Shown here: positions 24,993 to 37,045 of the stretch, one piece after another
Numbering within the stretch: the first letter of the stretch is position 1
Layout: every line of letters begins with the position of its first letter
Assembly (NCBI GenBank): GCA_964035545.1
Contig: OZ037772.1
Span: 3,471,038 to 3,535,037 of the forward strand
Length of the DNA: 64,000 bases
Direction: 5' to 3'
Origin: Bugula neritina
Lineage: Eukaryota > Bryozoa > Gymnolaemata > Cheilostomatida > Bugulidae
Notes under the pieces: generated by a model
The model's input: only the letters and a program-made list of their open reading frames with translations
Told to the model about the DNA's origin: nothing
Database searches by the model: none
Position numbers and translations under genes: made by a program

Positions 24993-25921
24993 CAGTGTTA
25001 CAAGTTCTGTACCTCTGAGGCTCAATGTCAAGGGATTCCAGGGTTCACCTGCCACCTTAGTGAGTTGTCTTCTCACAGCATACAGTTTATTAGTTTGTGT
25101 GAAGCAAAAGGAATATTCCTTGAAGTATGCTTATCAACTACCTAGTATGCTGAAACAAATGTGGGTTTTTAGTGTATAAGTGCTTTCTGACTCTCATCAG
25201 TTTGTATAATACAAGAACACAGTAGAATCACTAAATTGGTATAACATAGAGATATGTTCATCAGAAATGTACATGATGTAGCAGTGCAGCTCAATGAAGT
25301 CATTCGGAAAATTAAATGATGTTCTTTTAGACATTGCTCTGTAGAACTCAGACTGAGCATGTGACATCCAGGTTCCGAGTGTATTACCATCAGTGGTGGA
25401 GAGGAAGGAGGTTGTTGGTGTACAGGGGGTACTCACTACTGCAACGGAGCTTGTGTACCTGACATGACTAGTAAGTGTGTATCTACAGACAAGCAGAGTG
25501 ACAGATGAACTGACTGACTCACTGACTCACTGACTGACTGACTGACTGACTGACTGACTGACTGACTGACTGACTGACTGACTGACTGACTGACTGACTC
25601 ACTGACTCACTGACTGACTGACTGGCTGGCTGACTGACTGACTGACTGGACTGACTGACAGGTAAACAGATAGGTAAATATTGATCACATATATAGTGAA
25701 GCTACCAACTGAGACCCAGACTGTGTTTTGATTTAGCATATACTGGTATATGATATCTTTCTAAAATGTGTTTACAGTTTACTGTACAAAGTATAGTTCC
25801 ATCAGATGGACTCACTCTACTCATGTGTAAGACTCATCAAGAATGTCTACCCAATCAGATCTGTGTTAACGAGGTGTGCACACTGACGTGTAAAAGTGAC
25901 TCTGAGTGTACAACCAACCAG
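24993..25921 (+). CDS. Cysteine-rich (EB/WAP-like) module exons of the collagen locus
   Basis: Three small segments with splice borders: 24993-25059 (CYKFCTSEAQCQGIPGFTC), 25426-25470 (HYCNGACV) and 25778-25921 (CKTHQECLPNQICVNEVC, then CKSDSEC). The paired spacing C-x3-C-x5-C and C-x5-C-x5-C-x4-C is that of small disulphide modules of secreted matrix proteins. The first two join in phase; the third does not join directly, so an exon may be missed. The tetranucleotide array at 25505-25662 is in the intron between them. They lie on the same strand just before the collagen exons and probably form the N-terminal propeptide region. Confidence 0.55.
25505..25662. repeat. Tetranucleotide microsatellite (GACT)n
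   Basis: A near-perfect GACT array with a few CACT and GGCT variants, intronic in the collagen locus. Confidence 0.9.
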
Positions 25922-26023
25922 GTTAGATACTGTATACATGTCTCTATCATAGCAGCTAATTGTACGACCGTATATGGAAGTATGCAATTCTATGTCTATA
26001 TATGGGAGTATTTATCTTTGTGG

Positions 26024-26093
26024 CCATATATGGTAGCGAATGTCCTTGTGCATGTCCATATTTGGCAATATGTATATCCGCGACCATATATGG
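26024..26093. promoter_or_regulatory. Three CArG-box-like sites
   Basis: CCATATATGG at 26024-26033, CCATATTTGG at 26056-26065 and CCATATATGG at 26084-26093 match the SRF/MADS consensus CC(A/T)6GG, spaced about 30 bases apart in an intron. The sites sit in a degenerate tandem repeat, so they may have arisen by duplication alone. Confidence 0.35.
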
Positions 26094-26503
26094 TATGAAC
26101 ATATTTTATGACAAACTGTTTCTATGATGCATGTAGTTGTATGCGTCTTTGTGACCATATTATATAACAGCAATGCGAATAACAGTTGATGAATGTATGC
26201 ATTTCTTCATGACTGTATTTAGTAGTAAACTATCTCTATGATCATGATATATCTATTAGGCAGATTTTCTATTACACATCAGGTCTACTCTGACAGTAGC
26301 CTGTATACATATAGATATCATTTACTGACTGAATGTTTTTCCTAACATTGCCCATAGCCTTTTTCGTGGCTTGAACCTATTATTTCGTGTTTACTAGGCA
26401 AATCCTCGAACCCCTAGACTATGTCTGCCACATGTTATTTATTTATGTGGGTGTCAGTGTGAAGTTCCAGTTTGTAAGGGAACCTGGTTAAATTGGACCA
26501 CAG

Positions 26504-28089
26504 GGACCCAGCGGACGAGACGGAGAAGATGGAGCTCCTGGTTTACAGGTATTTTACAAACTATTCTGAAACTCATACTTTTATTGTTCATTGTCATTGT
26601 ATTCTCCACCATGTTTTTACTAGAAGAAATTTTGTGTTCCAGAATTAATAAATGACCACTTGTAATGCATACTGGTGCTGCTTGGCTCATAGGACAAGCC
26701 GGACAAGCTGGAGAACCTGGTCTGCATGGCAAAAATGGGAAAACAGGAGAAACTGGACCAGCTGGTATGCCTGGTCCAACTGGCTCAAGGGGATTCACAG
26801 GAGAACCCGGATTTGATGGAAGGTATTTTTTTGTGCTTTACTCTACCCTATTCAGCTTCTTGGAACTTTTTATTTGATTTAGTTTTTATAATTTGTTGTC
26901 AATTTTTTCAGAGACGGTTTACCTGGAGTACTGGGTGCTGATGGTAGATCTGGGGAGCAGGGTGATCAAGGACCTCCTGGCCCCATGGGTTCAGTGGGAA
27001 TCCCCGGTAACCAGGGACCTGAAGGTGCTCAAGGAGACAAGGATGATAAGGCAGGAACAAGTTTATTTATGTTAATACTAAAGTTGCTTCAGTGACACCA
27101 CATCATGTAATATATTACATAACAGTGCAGTATAATACACCATAATATAATATGTTATACAATACAATATTATTACAGAAAATATAATTCACTAATATCT
27201 CACAGCTAAGTTGTGTCTCCTAAATATATTCATGACTATAGGGGCCAGCTGGGCCACAGGGTGCTTCTGGACCAACTGGATTGTCCGGGCCAACTGGTCC
27301 TCAGGGACCCCACAGAGCTTCCGGGAATTCCCGGCGAACAAGGACCTAAAGGTATGAATGAAGTTGAACCAATCTTTGTCCTTAGTTATTGGCCATCAAC
27401 AGAATCTTGACTCTAAGAGTTATCCTTCTTGGTAAGAAGGTAAGGCAATTCCTAACTCATGATAATATGAATATCATCTGCTGTTGTAAGACCCACTGGT
27501 TTCCAGGGACCTCAGGGATTCCTCGGAGCTCCTGGTGTTGATGGTGAAAGGGGAGGTGTTGGATCAGTTGGCATTGCTGGACCACCCGGGCTACTGGGTG
27601 CTGACGGCAAACAAGGAATAACTGGTTCTTCTGGTGCTATGGGTGCTATGGGACCACCTGGACCTGATGGTGCTAAGGTAAACACTTGCACTCACGCATG
27701 ACTTACACTGTTAACAGGTTATTGTTATTCATCTTGTTAGTTTAGTGGTAATAAACCAATAGTCTGTATTTCTAGGGTGAGCAAAGGAGAGATGGGGAAA
27801 TGGGTAGTCCCGGCAGACCTGGACCTCCTGGTGAAGCCCCAGTATTTGGTTAGTTATTAGCAAAACCAAGTTATCGTTCATCACTTGTATCTTTTTCATT
27901 CTCTTCCAACTGTGTATTGGTAATATTTTGGGAATTTCATCCATAGCCTGTGATTGAAGCTTTATTTGATTCTACCATGGGTTATGTTAGGTGCTCCCCC
28001 TATGATGATGAGTGCAATGATGTCCAACAGTAAAGGTGTACAAGCTGATGATGCAGGCGCCAACAATGAGCTCTATAATATGTACCTCA
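26504..28089 (+). CDS. Collagen triple-helix (Gly-X-Y) exons
   Basis: Exon-sized Gly-X-Y blocks with splice borders: 26504-26548, 26693-26822, 26912 to about 27050, 27242-27351, 27507-27677 (19 perfect triplets), 27776-27848 and 27991-28089 (telopeptide-like, Met-rich, no Gly-X-Y). The helix is far shorter than the roughly 1000 residues of classical fibrillar collagens. Irregularities: triplets continue upstream of the first acceptor with TAA at 26489-26491; the block ending near 27050 lacks a normal GT donor and loses the Gly period; 27242-27351 changes frame near 27306-27311 as if one C were extra; codon 27785-27787 is AGG where Gly is expected. They could mark a decaying gene, assembly errors or tolerated interruptions. 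Confidence 0.8.
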
Positions 28090-28427
28090 GTGAGTAATGG
28101 CCATGATGTGCTTTGATGTTGCCCGATTTGTAGTGGAGAGGGCTTTTTGAATGCTGTTTTGGAACTCAAATGACAGACTCGTTTCAAATTGTTTATGTTT
28201 TTGCAGACAAACATTTTTATAATTAACTGCTAGAAACTATTGTAATAAAAATAGAGACAGCTGTTATAATGTGTTTCTCCTCCTAGCATTGATGATTGAC
28301 ATTCTTGTTTGATGAGTCACCTATTTAGTTCGTTTCTCCAGTTAAATGTTGCTACATTCTGACATATTATATAATGTTGATTTTATTGCTGTTAGCTTAC
28401 ATCACTACTTCCACCTTATTTTTCTAG

Positions 28428-29912
28428 AAACAAAAGTAAGGGACGGGTCCAAAGACAGCCCTGTTAGAGACTGTAGAGAACTCTTTACTGAAAATCCAGA
28501 GTTTAAGAGTGGAACTTATTGGGTGAGAGAAGATGCTGATATGTTTCTATTTTCTCTGCTCAGAGGAAATCTGCATCCAAGTCTGATGACTGAAATTCTG
28601 TGAACATGTTTTATATTCTACAATTACTACTCCTGAGGTGTCAATATCATGTCATGTGAAGTTTCCACAGATATTTAATGTTTAAGAATAAGAGTTTTCC
28701 CATGAGTTGCCTGTATTATATAATTCTGTATATTTAACAGCTGAACAGGTTTTAGAAGTTTTATGTGATGTTTGTATTGTGTTAGTGTGAAATGGAGAAG
28801 TTGTATTCTCTATTGTTTGTTGTCAGGTGGATCCAGGTGGTGGCTCCATAGCTAATGCTATCCAGGCTTACTGTCGCAAGGAAATGAAGAGCACTTGTAT
28901 CAATGTCAAGACCTCTGAGTTCGCCACCAAATCGTACGTCACCCAGCAGCTAGATAATCAGCCATTTGTTGCTAAACACATGGGAACAGCACTCGTAAGT
29001 GTTTATCTTGTATCAACCATGACTTTCTCAGTATTATTTTAGAATATCCAAAAGTTTTTTGTTGATAATTGTCGCTATAGTAACATATTGGTTTCCTGTA
29101 TGAATGTTGATAAGTGTTGCTATAGTAACATGTTGGTTTCCTGTATGGATTGTAGTTTGAGTATCTGGCAGAGTTTTCCTAACTCAACGTTCTTCAAATT
29201 CACTCTGAGAGAGCAAACCCTGACTTACAGGTAATAGTCACTGCTAGCAGCTTATCAAATAGTCACTAGTTGCTAGTCACCAGATATTAGTCCTCTACTA
29301 TGTTGCTAGTCACTTGATAATCTGAACGATCACAGGCTTTTTTAAAGCTGAGCAAGTTGTTGGTATGACTATTCCATTTGCTGATTGTAGATGTATAAAC
29401 TCAGTGGCAGTAGAGGACGCATATGGTAGGAAGAATAAGTCAGTCATTTTATATACAGCTGGTGATAAAGAATACACAGCAACAGATAGCAGGTTCCAAT
29501 ATTCTGTGCTGCAGGATGATTGCAAGGTATGTAAATCTGACCTATATACTGCAAATCTGACCTATAAAGTGTAAATCTAATTTATATGGTGTAATTTTGA
29601 TCTGCGTATGAACATGATTGCGATAGTTGCATCTTTTTTCTGTTAATATGCAATATAGCTTGCCTTTGAGTATTTTTAATAACTACTTATGACTTCAACC
29701 CAAAAGCCACTTTGAGTGCTGTACGAGTTTAGAGTTTTGAGTTTGCCTTCTGCCATTTTGTAGTATTCCAAATACCATCAGAAGCTCAGACAGAGATTGA
29801 CACCAAGACCGCCACCCACTTGCCTATTATCGACATTGCTCCTGGTGACATCGGGACCACCCACAAAGAGTTTGGGGTTCAGCTAGGGAGGGTGTTATGC
29901 CCCTCCCTGTGA
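28428..29912 (+). CDS. Fibrillar collagen C-propeptide (COLFI domain)
   Basis: Five exons with consistent phases: 28428-28522, 28827-28994, 29172-29230, 29391-29530 and 29764-29912 (stop TGA 29910-29912). Landmarks of the family are present: DGSKDSP, CRELF and KSGTYW, then VDPGGGS and AIQAYC, later CINSVAVED and FQYSVLQDDC, and LPIIDIAPGDIG with EFGVQLG near the end. This domain selects and trimerises chains and is removed outside the cell. For the third exon an earlier acceptor (exon from 29156) would restore FEY, as in other COLFI domains, but hits TAA at 29180-29182; the acceptor before 29172 keeps the frame. With the preceding helix exons this is a fibrillar-type collagen, a group known in sponges and all other animals. 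Confidence 0.9.
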
Positions 29913-30213
29913 CTTTATATATTTAGAAACTGTTGTTAATTTAGTAATTCTGTTGGTGCATTTAACAGGCGCTAGTTAGACATTCCAGCATAGCAATACA
30001 TAAATAATGTAAATTTCATAACAAAATCACTCAGCCATACACAAGTAGCTTGCACTACGTGAAACAATATTGTAGTCAATAAAATGAATATATAAGTTTA
30101 TTATTATATCCGAAATTGTATCAGTACCAAATATAAATACTCTACTTTTCAAAATATTGAGTCCTTTTGATTAATTTTTCAATCGTAGAAACTAAACATA
30201 TATATATAATTAT

Positions 30214-30216
<3 letters not shown>

Positions 30217-30274
<58 letters not shown>
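30217..30274. repeat. (AT)n microsatellite
   Basis: An uninterrupted AT dinucleotide run of about 58 bases. Confidence 0.95.
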
Positions 30275-30277
<3 letters not shown>

Positions 30278-30559
30278 TTATCCTTATGCAGCCCAGAGAG
30301 AAACTCAGTCATCATGAACTTCAATGTAAATAATTTTAATATAAAATAATACATATTATGATATAATATAATATTATATTACTCTTTCGGGATAATCATT
30401 CTATTTATATTAACACCTGTTTATTTGAAGTACTTTAATAAGTTTTACTTTAAATTTATTTCTCAAACCAGCATGTCAGTTAAATATAAAAGTACAATCA
30501 CACATACAACATGTAGACATGTAGTGATATACATTATAAAGCATATCATGTTGGTGAAT

Positions 30560-31665
30560 TGCTATACAGTATATTATGTTATACATTATATTATGTTATA
30601 CAGTATATTATGCTATACAGTATATTATGCTATACAGTATACTATGTTATACAGTATAATATGTTATACAGTGTATTATGTTATACAGTATACTATGTTA
30701 TACAGTATATTATGTTATACAGTATACTATGTTATACAGTATAATATTTTATACAGTGTATTATGTTATACAGTATACTATGTTATACAGTATATTATGT
30801 TATACAGTATACTATGTTATACAGTATACTATGTTATACAGTATAATATTTTATACAGTGTATTATGTTATACAGTATACTATGTTATACAGTATATTAT
30901 GTTATACAGTATACTATGTTATACAGTATATTATGTTATACAGTATATTGTGTTATACAGTATATTATGTTATACAGTATACTATGCTATACAGTATATT
31001 ATGTTATACAGTATACTATATTATACAGTATACTATGTTATACAGTATATTATGTTATACAGTATACTATGTTATACAGTATACTATGTTATACAGTATA
31101 TTGTGTTATACAGTATATTGTGTTATACAGTATATTATGTCATACAGTATATGCTATGTTATACAGTATATTATGTTATACAGTAAACTATATTATACAG
31201 TATACTATGTTATACAGTATACTATGTTATACAGTATACTATGTTATACAGTATACTATGTTATACAGTATACTATGTTATACAGTATATTGTGTTATAC
31301 AGTATATTGTGTTATACAGTATACTGTGTTATACAGTATATTATGTTATACAGTATACTATGTTATACAGTATATTATGTTATACAGTATACTATGTTAT
31401 ACAGTATACTATGTTATACAGTATACTATGTTATACAGTATATTATGTCATACAGTATATTATGTTATACAGTGTATTATGTTATACAGTATATTATGTT
31501 ATACAGTATACTATGTTATACAGTATACTATGTTATACAGTATACTATGTTATACAGTATACTATGTTATACAGTATATGCTATGTTATACAGTATATGC
31601 TATGTTATACAGTATATTATGTTATACAGTATACTATGTTTTACAGTATATTTTGTCATACAGTA
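30560..31665. repeat. Minisatellite of 17-bp units (about 65 copies)
   Basis: Unit ACTATGTTATACAGTAT, with ATT/ACT and rare TGCT variants. Seventeen is not a multiple of three, yet all three + frames stay open because the unit lacks stops in every phase, giving spurious long Tyr/Leu/Ile frames. Each unit contains the near-palindrome ATACAGTAT. Confidence 0.95.
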
Positions 31666-32400
31666 TACAATCATTCACCACCATGTCAGTCAAAGAATAT
31701 AATATAAAGTATATTATGTAGCAACAGCTGGGCTGTGGTGAAACTCTACCAGTCTAAATTCTTACACGCAGACATGCATATTTAATTAATTCAAACATTT
31801 TAAAAATGAACTTAAAACTCAAGAATTTAAAATATGAAACAAAATAATGTGTCCTATAAAAATAGCACAGCTTCTTAGAAGCAAGTATTTTACACTTGAA
31901 CATGCAGAATTTGTATAGAGTATAATGGTGACATTGTTGAATTGATACACACCTCTGATTGGATGTGTTTTACATAATAAAATAATTGTTAATCACTTTT
32001 ATTATTAGTCTAAGGTTGACAATAATTTACACTGTTAGTTATTGGTTGTAAACTGATTAATTCATCATTAAGTACTTGTTTGCTGCTGCCTGGTTTATAA
32101 CTGCTTATCACGACTTTAATAACAAGGAAATTATCTTCTCTTGTTGTCTCCAGGCGCTACTGTATTTGACAGGTTTCCCTGTTAATAAAGTAATCTTAAA
32201 CTGATACTGATGACATCCACAAATACTTGTGTAGGGGAACAATTGACTCTTCTCTACAACAGGGAAAGACTTGGTATAAGACACGTACTAATAATATTGC
32301 ATAGTTTATTTTATCAATTCACTTAATTTTATTGATTAAAAGTTATTTGCATGTAGGCCATTTTATAAATTGTTCCTATAAGACTAATTTGAGTGTACCT

Positions 32401-32880
32401 ATACAACACTAGGTTTATATGACTGTGGTATATTGCTGAGTGCACATAGGCAGTGTCAATAATATAGTTATGTTATAGACTTTGCTCACGGTAAGAATTT
32501 ACAGTCCAATTCTTCGTGATGGAAATTTTTTATCTGCAGAAGAGCTCTAGTTTAAAAACTGTTATCTAAAGTTTGTTACTTCAAATACTATACAAATATT
32601 ATTTATAGTAGCTTGACATTTCGTATCATTAAAGAGTGTTTAATATAAATATTATAATGCATGAGATAAACATTCTCATGTGATATAATGTAGCTTGAAG
32701 TTATATCACATGACTTGACTATCTCTACTAGAGTTAGGGTGGGTCACCTGACAGCCCACACATATCCATACACTATACATCACATACTGTAGGAACACTG
32801 GGCTAATCTAATAAGTATAGAATAGTTGACCCAGCAGTTAGATACTTTGTTATAGAGACTCCAACTTTCTAATATAGTAG
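32401..32880. repeat. Dispersed repeat, copy A
   Basis: About 480 bases shared with two other places. The first half (from AGGTTTATATGACTGTGGTA) matches 33588-33874. The middle (TTGACTATCTCTACTAGAGT) and end match 43858-43940 and 45150-45375. No coding potential and no terminal repeats were recognised. Confidence 0.85.
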
Positions 32881-32892
32881 TAGAAATAAAAG

Positions 32893-33250
32893 CAAGAGTG
32901 TCCAACCTTTTCAGAGCGAAGGCCACTGCATGAAAGCAATTAATACTTTATGACGAAGGCCATATTGGACACGTTAGCTTGCTCTGAGGGCCACAGCATC
33001 AGTATTTTTAAATTTACTTTATTCCAAATTCCTATAAATCGCTACACAATAAAGTTCCAATAGTTACTGTTTCATAGCATGTGTATAAATAAGACATTAG
33101 AAAGATAGCTTCTCACTCTAATCCATGTATACATGTGAAATATTGTTTTAGTTTTTTGCCTTTGAGGGCCACATATAAATGTAGGCTGGGGGCCACATAA
33201 ATGTAGGCTGGGGGCCACATCCGGCCTGGGCCGCCTGTTGAAAAGCCCTG
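32893..33250. mobile_element. Probable non-autonomous hAT-like element
   Basis: The ends form imperfect inverted repeats: CAAGAGTGTCCAACCTTTT on the left and, inverted, CAGGGCTTTTCAACAGG on the right, followed by GGCCAC-rich subterminal motifs. This is the layout of many hAT-derived MITEs. No clear 8-bp duplication was seen, so the call rests on termini alone. Confidence 0.5.
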
Positions 33251-33574
33251 CTTTAAATAGTTGATATATTAGTATGCCAGTGACCTAAAATTTAATGGTC
33301 ACTCTAGTGTTACTTTACACTTAACACAATTCAAATATTGTATATAATAATCTAGTATACTATACTCCATTAGTATAGTATAGTAATTGTAACCACCTGC
33401 AGGATGGTCACATGACCGCTGCTACTTCCCAGCCAGTTTACTAAATGACAGAATGAGAAGAATGATGGCTGATCAGATGTATAATAACATAGTTCATCAG
33501 TTCACTTGAAGTCTTAATTATTTTTTATGAAATTTAGTTGCTTGCATTTTAAAACTTGTTATTAAAACTATTCT

Positions 33575-33874
33575 AAGTATACAATACTAGGTTTATATGA
33601 CTGTGGTATATTGCTGAGTACACATTAAATCATAGGCAGTGTCAAAAATAGTTACTGTAGACTTTGCTCTAGTGGTAAGTTGGTTGAAAGAATTTACAGT
33701 CCAGTTCTTCGTGATGGAAATTTTTATCTGCAGAAGAGCTCTAACTGAAAAACTGTTATCTAAAGTTTGTTACTTGAAGTACTATACAAATATTATTATT
33801 AGCTTGACATTTGTTATCATTAAGGGGTGTTTAACATAAATATAATACTTGAGATAAACATTCTCATGTGATAT
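33575..33874. repeat. Dispersed repeat, copy B, left part (interrupted by element 3)
   Basis: It matches copy A up to TTCTCATGTGATAT, where element 3 begins. The right part resumes at 43858. Confidence 0.9.
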
Positions 33875-34179
33875 TGTTATAGTTTTCAGATTTAGGGTTG
33901 ATGTGCCACCAAGAGAGTCTATTTAACACTAGAGAAACTTCACCAGTTAAGTCGAGTAGATATCGTTATATTTAATACAAGAATACATAATAAAAATCCA
34001 ATGTACAACAGTAATGATACGCACGTCTATTTAGTTTACAGCACTATCCTCAACTGAGCTAGTAGCGCGAAGCGGCTACTATTACTAATAATACAGCTTG
34101 GCTAATTGGCTAATACATTGTTCCGGGTCAATACGCAACCTCGCGTATTGTGCTGCTGGTAGCTCCACGAGCCACCACA
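33875..34179 (-). repeat. 3' LTR of element 3
   Basis: 305 bp. The polypurine tract GGAGGGGGCAG precedes it in element orientation (about 34180-34190). Confidence 0.95.
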
Positions 34180-34507
34180 CTGCCCCCTCCAGCAGAAAGC
34201 CCACTTTCTGATAAAATAAGATTCACATAAAAAAACGTATACTTCGTTGTGGGGGGTAAGAGAACAGTATAAAAGTATATAAAAAAAAACAACAACTGGT
34301 AAAAAATATACAGGTATATAACGTGCACTAAGTAATAAGCAAGAGAAGGTCCTATCTACATATAGAGTACGTGCCACCATTACGGTAGGGAATGCCACAG
34401 AGAGGTAGGGGAATGAGTAGTAGGGAGTTGTAGATAGACTCGAGTTAACTGCGGGCCGCACGCTTCATGCGTTTAATAGACTCCTGTAAATATTTGAGTT
34501 CACTGGA

Positions 34508-37045
34508 CACAGTTGGTTTAAGGTCATACTTTTCATTTTCTGGCTCTTTGCCAGGTGCTTTATGTTCTATATGAACAATGTTCCACTGATAGCTCGAACA
34601 GGTTGAATGTCACAGGAACAAAAAAAATATGAAAAGATAAAGAAACTCATGTTCTCCAATATACTTTTTTATTTTTTTCAAAAGCCAATTCATGTTTAAG
34701 TTATAGCTTGTTGAAAAACATAGTCCCCCTTCCACATTCTTTTCAATTTATACGCTCCTGACTTGTTATTGTGTCTCAATAATATGCCTTGTATTTGAGT
34801 GCTTGTTAGTCTCGCTTCACTAACTTTGCCTATACTTCACAAGTGCCAGTGCTGCTGGCTCAAAAGCTAAATGTTATAAACTGTCAGCTAAAACCCAATC
34901 TTGTATTCCTAGGTTGGTTGGCCTAAATAAAACAATAGTCAAATCATGATTTCATGTTTTAAAAATTTACTCTATTCTAACCTGCTGCCTAGCTAGTTCT
35001 CTTTTTGATGTATAATTACAAAATTTGTGATACATTTTTTTGGCAACCATGTGATTTATAAAATGCAGTAATGGTACTTATAATATTATATTATTATCAT
35101 TATAATATATTATATAGTATTATGTGTGTTTTTATTATACTGCATAATATCTATTTTATTATTGTTGTTGTGCAAACAAGTGCAATTAACCTAGTTTTCA
35201 AAATGTACCTCTAAATTATCAGAATATTAGTTTAGATATTTTCATGCTTTGTTAGGTAAACCTAAAAAAAGAGGCTGTATTCCCAAAGTAAAGGGTGTTG
35301 AACTATGAACTATATTAGATTAGCCACTCTGCTACCAAGTGCATCAGTATAATATTATATGAATAGCTCTGATGCTTTGTCTCCGGTGGCTGGCTGCGAT
35401 ATGATAACTTGGCCAACTTCCAAGAGTTTAAAATTGGCGCAATTATTCAAGAGGTTACATGCTGCACAGAGCTAGCAGTGATAGTAACCTTGCTATTGGC
35501 AGTACTTATTACAACTGCCAGCATATAAGCTGCATTGTAGAATGCCGTTGGGGTAGGCTAGTAAAACCAAATTCTGCTCTCTAATATACCTTAGACACAA
35601 TGCAGCAACATAATTGTTCATTTCAAATTACATTGCCACCCTTACATGAGCTGTGGGCTTCATAAAGATTCATATGATTAGAGATTTATGCTATAGGCTA
35701 GCTATGATGAAAATAACACACCATTGTCAAAGTTAACTTCAAGTATGTTGTTTTCCAGAAACTCAGTAATGTCCATTTATCTCTCGCATACAAATACTTA
35801 TGTAATAGCATACAGTTTAAGTTTTATTTTAGAGCACATCTGCAAACTCTACAATAAGAGCTTGCTTTACCAGTCTATTTCAGACCTGTTTTTGTAGCTA
35901 GTAATACGCAAGCTACTTATTTTTAAACTTTTGGGTTATTTGTTCAAAACCATTTGCTTTGACTGCTATCAACATGAATTGACAGCCTAATAATTATAAC
36001 CCATTTGCGCGCGAAATATTTATGTAATGATAGTGACTCAAATAGTGCACGTTTTAGAAGCATGACTGCGTGGTCCAGAGGTTAGAGGCGTCAGCGACGA
36101 GTTGGTTGGTCATGGTTCAACCCTGTTTTGTTGCAATTTTTTTTGTCAACTTATGCAAATCCTACGCATGTATAATAAATATGGCTATAATTGTAAAGTT
36201 TTTTTTTAACTTTTGTTCAACAGTAAGACAACATACATGCATAATAATTAGATACTGAACACTAGACTAAACCTTAAATTGATCTTATAGAATACAATGT
36301 ACTTAAAATAATCATATGTGAATTAGAGAAACTGAAAGTATACACCTGCTGCGCTATAGACAGACCTTTACTGACAAGACTGCAAAGTGAAGTGATTTAG
36401 CTGAAATTAACTCTGCCAAACAAACAAAGAATTATGTTGTGCTGAGGCATTTTCAATATATTATTGTAACATAGTGAGATGATTCAGCTAAGTGCTAATG
36501 TAAAACAGGGAACATTATATTGGCAGAAATCCAATAGATTGCCAATTTGTGCGAGAGGGTACTATATGTTATTGTGATAGCGCAGAGCGGCAAACGTACT
36601 AGGAATGTTATAATTAGTCACAGGAGCGTAGCTAGAACCACCATATGAAGAATTTAGAAAATTGCAGTGAAACTTGCAAAATGGTGTATGTTTTTACCAA
36701 ATTGTGAAGAGCATAAACAGAATTTCAAAAAACAAAGAAAGTATATTAGAGAAAACATATCAAGGAATGTCAAGTTTAACTTTTAGACTTTATAAAATGA
36801 ATCCCCTGTGCTACAGCAGTGGAACATGGAGGGTGTAAAATTTTACTTATTATGCAACAACTTTCTCAGAAAATTTTTTATTGAAAAATTAAAAAAGTAT
36901 ATGAAAGAGGAATGCAAGAGCTATCTTTTCATGTAAAATTTGTTAATGTGAGACAAAAACTGTTCGAGCTATCCCCTGGAAACCGTTTATATATAACATA
37001 AAGCAGTGCATGAATCTGGAAAGCAATGACCTTAAACTAACTGTG
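34508..37045. mobile_element. 2.5-kb long-TIR element nested in the zinc-finger ORF of element 3
   Basis: It splits the zinc-finger ORF: the last codons of the ORF (ending KRAARS and a stop) are at about 34449-34507, and the rest starts at 37046. Ends CACAGTTGG and, inverted, CACAGTTAG open imperfect terminal inverted repeats traceable for roughly 200 bases (shared GATAGCTCGAACAG and ATGAAAAGATA). A 2-bp GA on both sides may be the target duplication. No transposase frame was seen, so it is non-autonomous. The superfamily is not assigned. Confidence 0.8.
36062..36150 (+). repeat. tRNA-derived SINE-like head
   Basis: An A-box-like GCGTGGTCCAGAGGTTAGAG and a B-box-like GGTTCAACCC about 30 bases further, followed by a T-rich run, within the long-TIR element. 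Confidence 0.45.

Larger units (their letters stand above)
29913..32400. other. Gene-free stretch after the collagen gene
   Basis: It holds the AT microsatellite and the 17-bp minisatellite listed separately. The rest is AT-rich with no exon-like segment. Confidence 0.6.

Noticed and set aside
24738-25436. - strand open stretches at 24738-25076 and 25197-25436
   Set aside because: The + strand Cys-rich exons with matching splice signals explain part of this region; the - frames show no recognisable domain.
29156-29182. Stop codon TAA considered as a lesion in the collagen C-propeptide
   Set aside because: The acceptor before 29172 gives an exon with correct phase on both sides, so the stop is probably intronic, though the FEY just before it leaves some doubt.
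30425-31721. Three long overlapping + frames (253, 347 and 280 codons)
   Set aside because: Produced by a 17-bp tandem repeat lacking stops in every phase.
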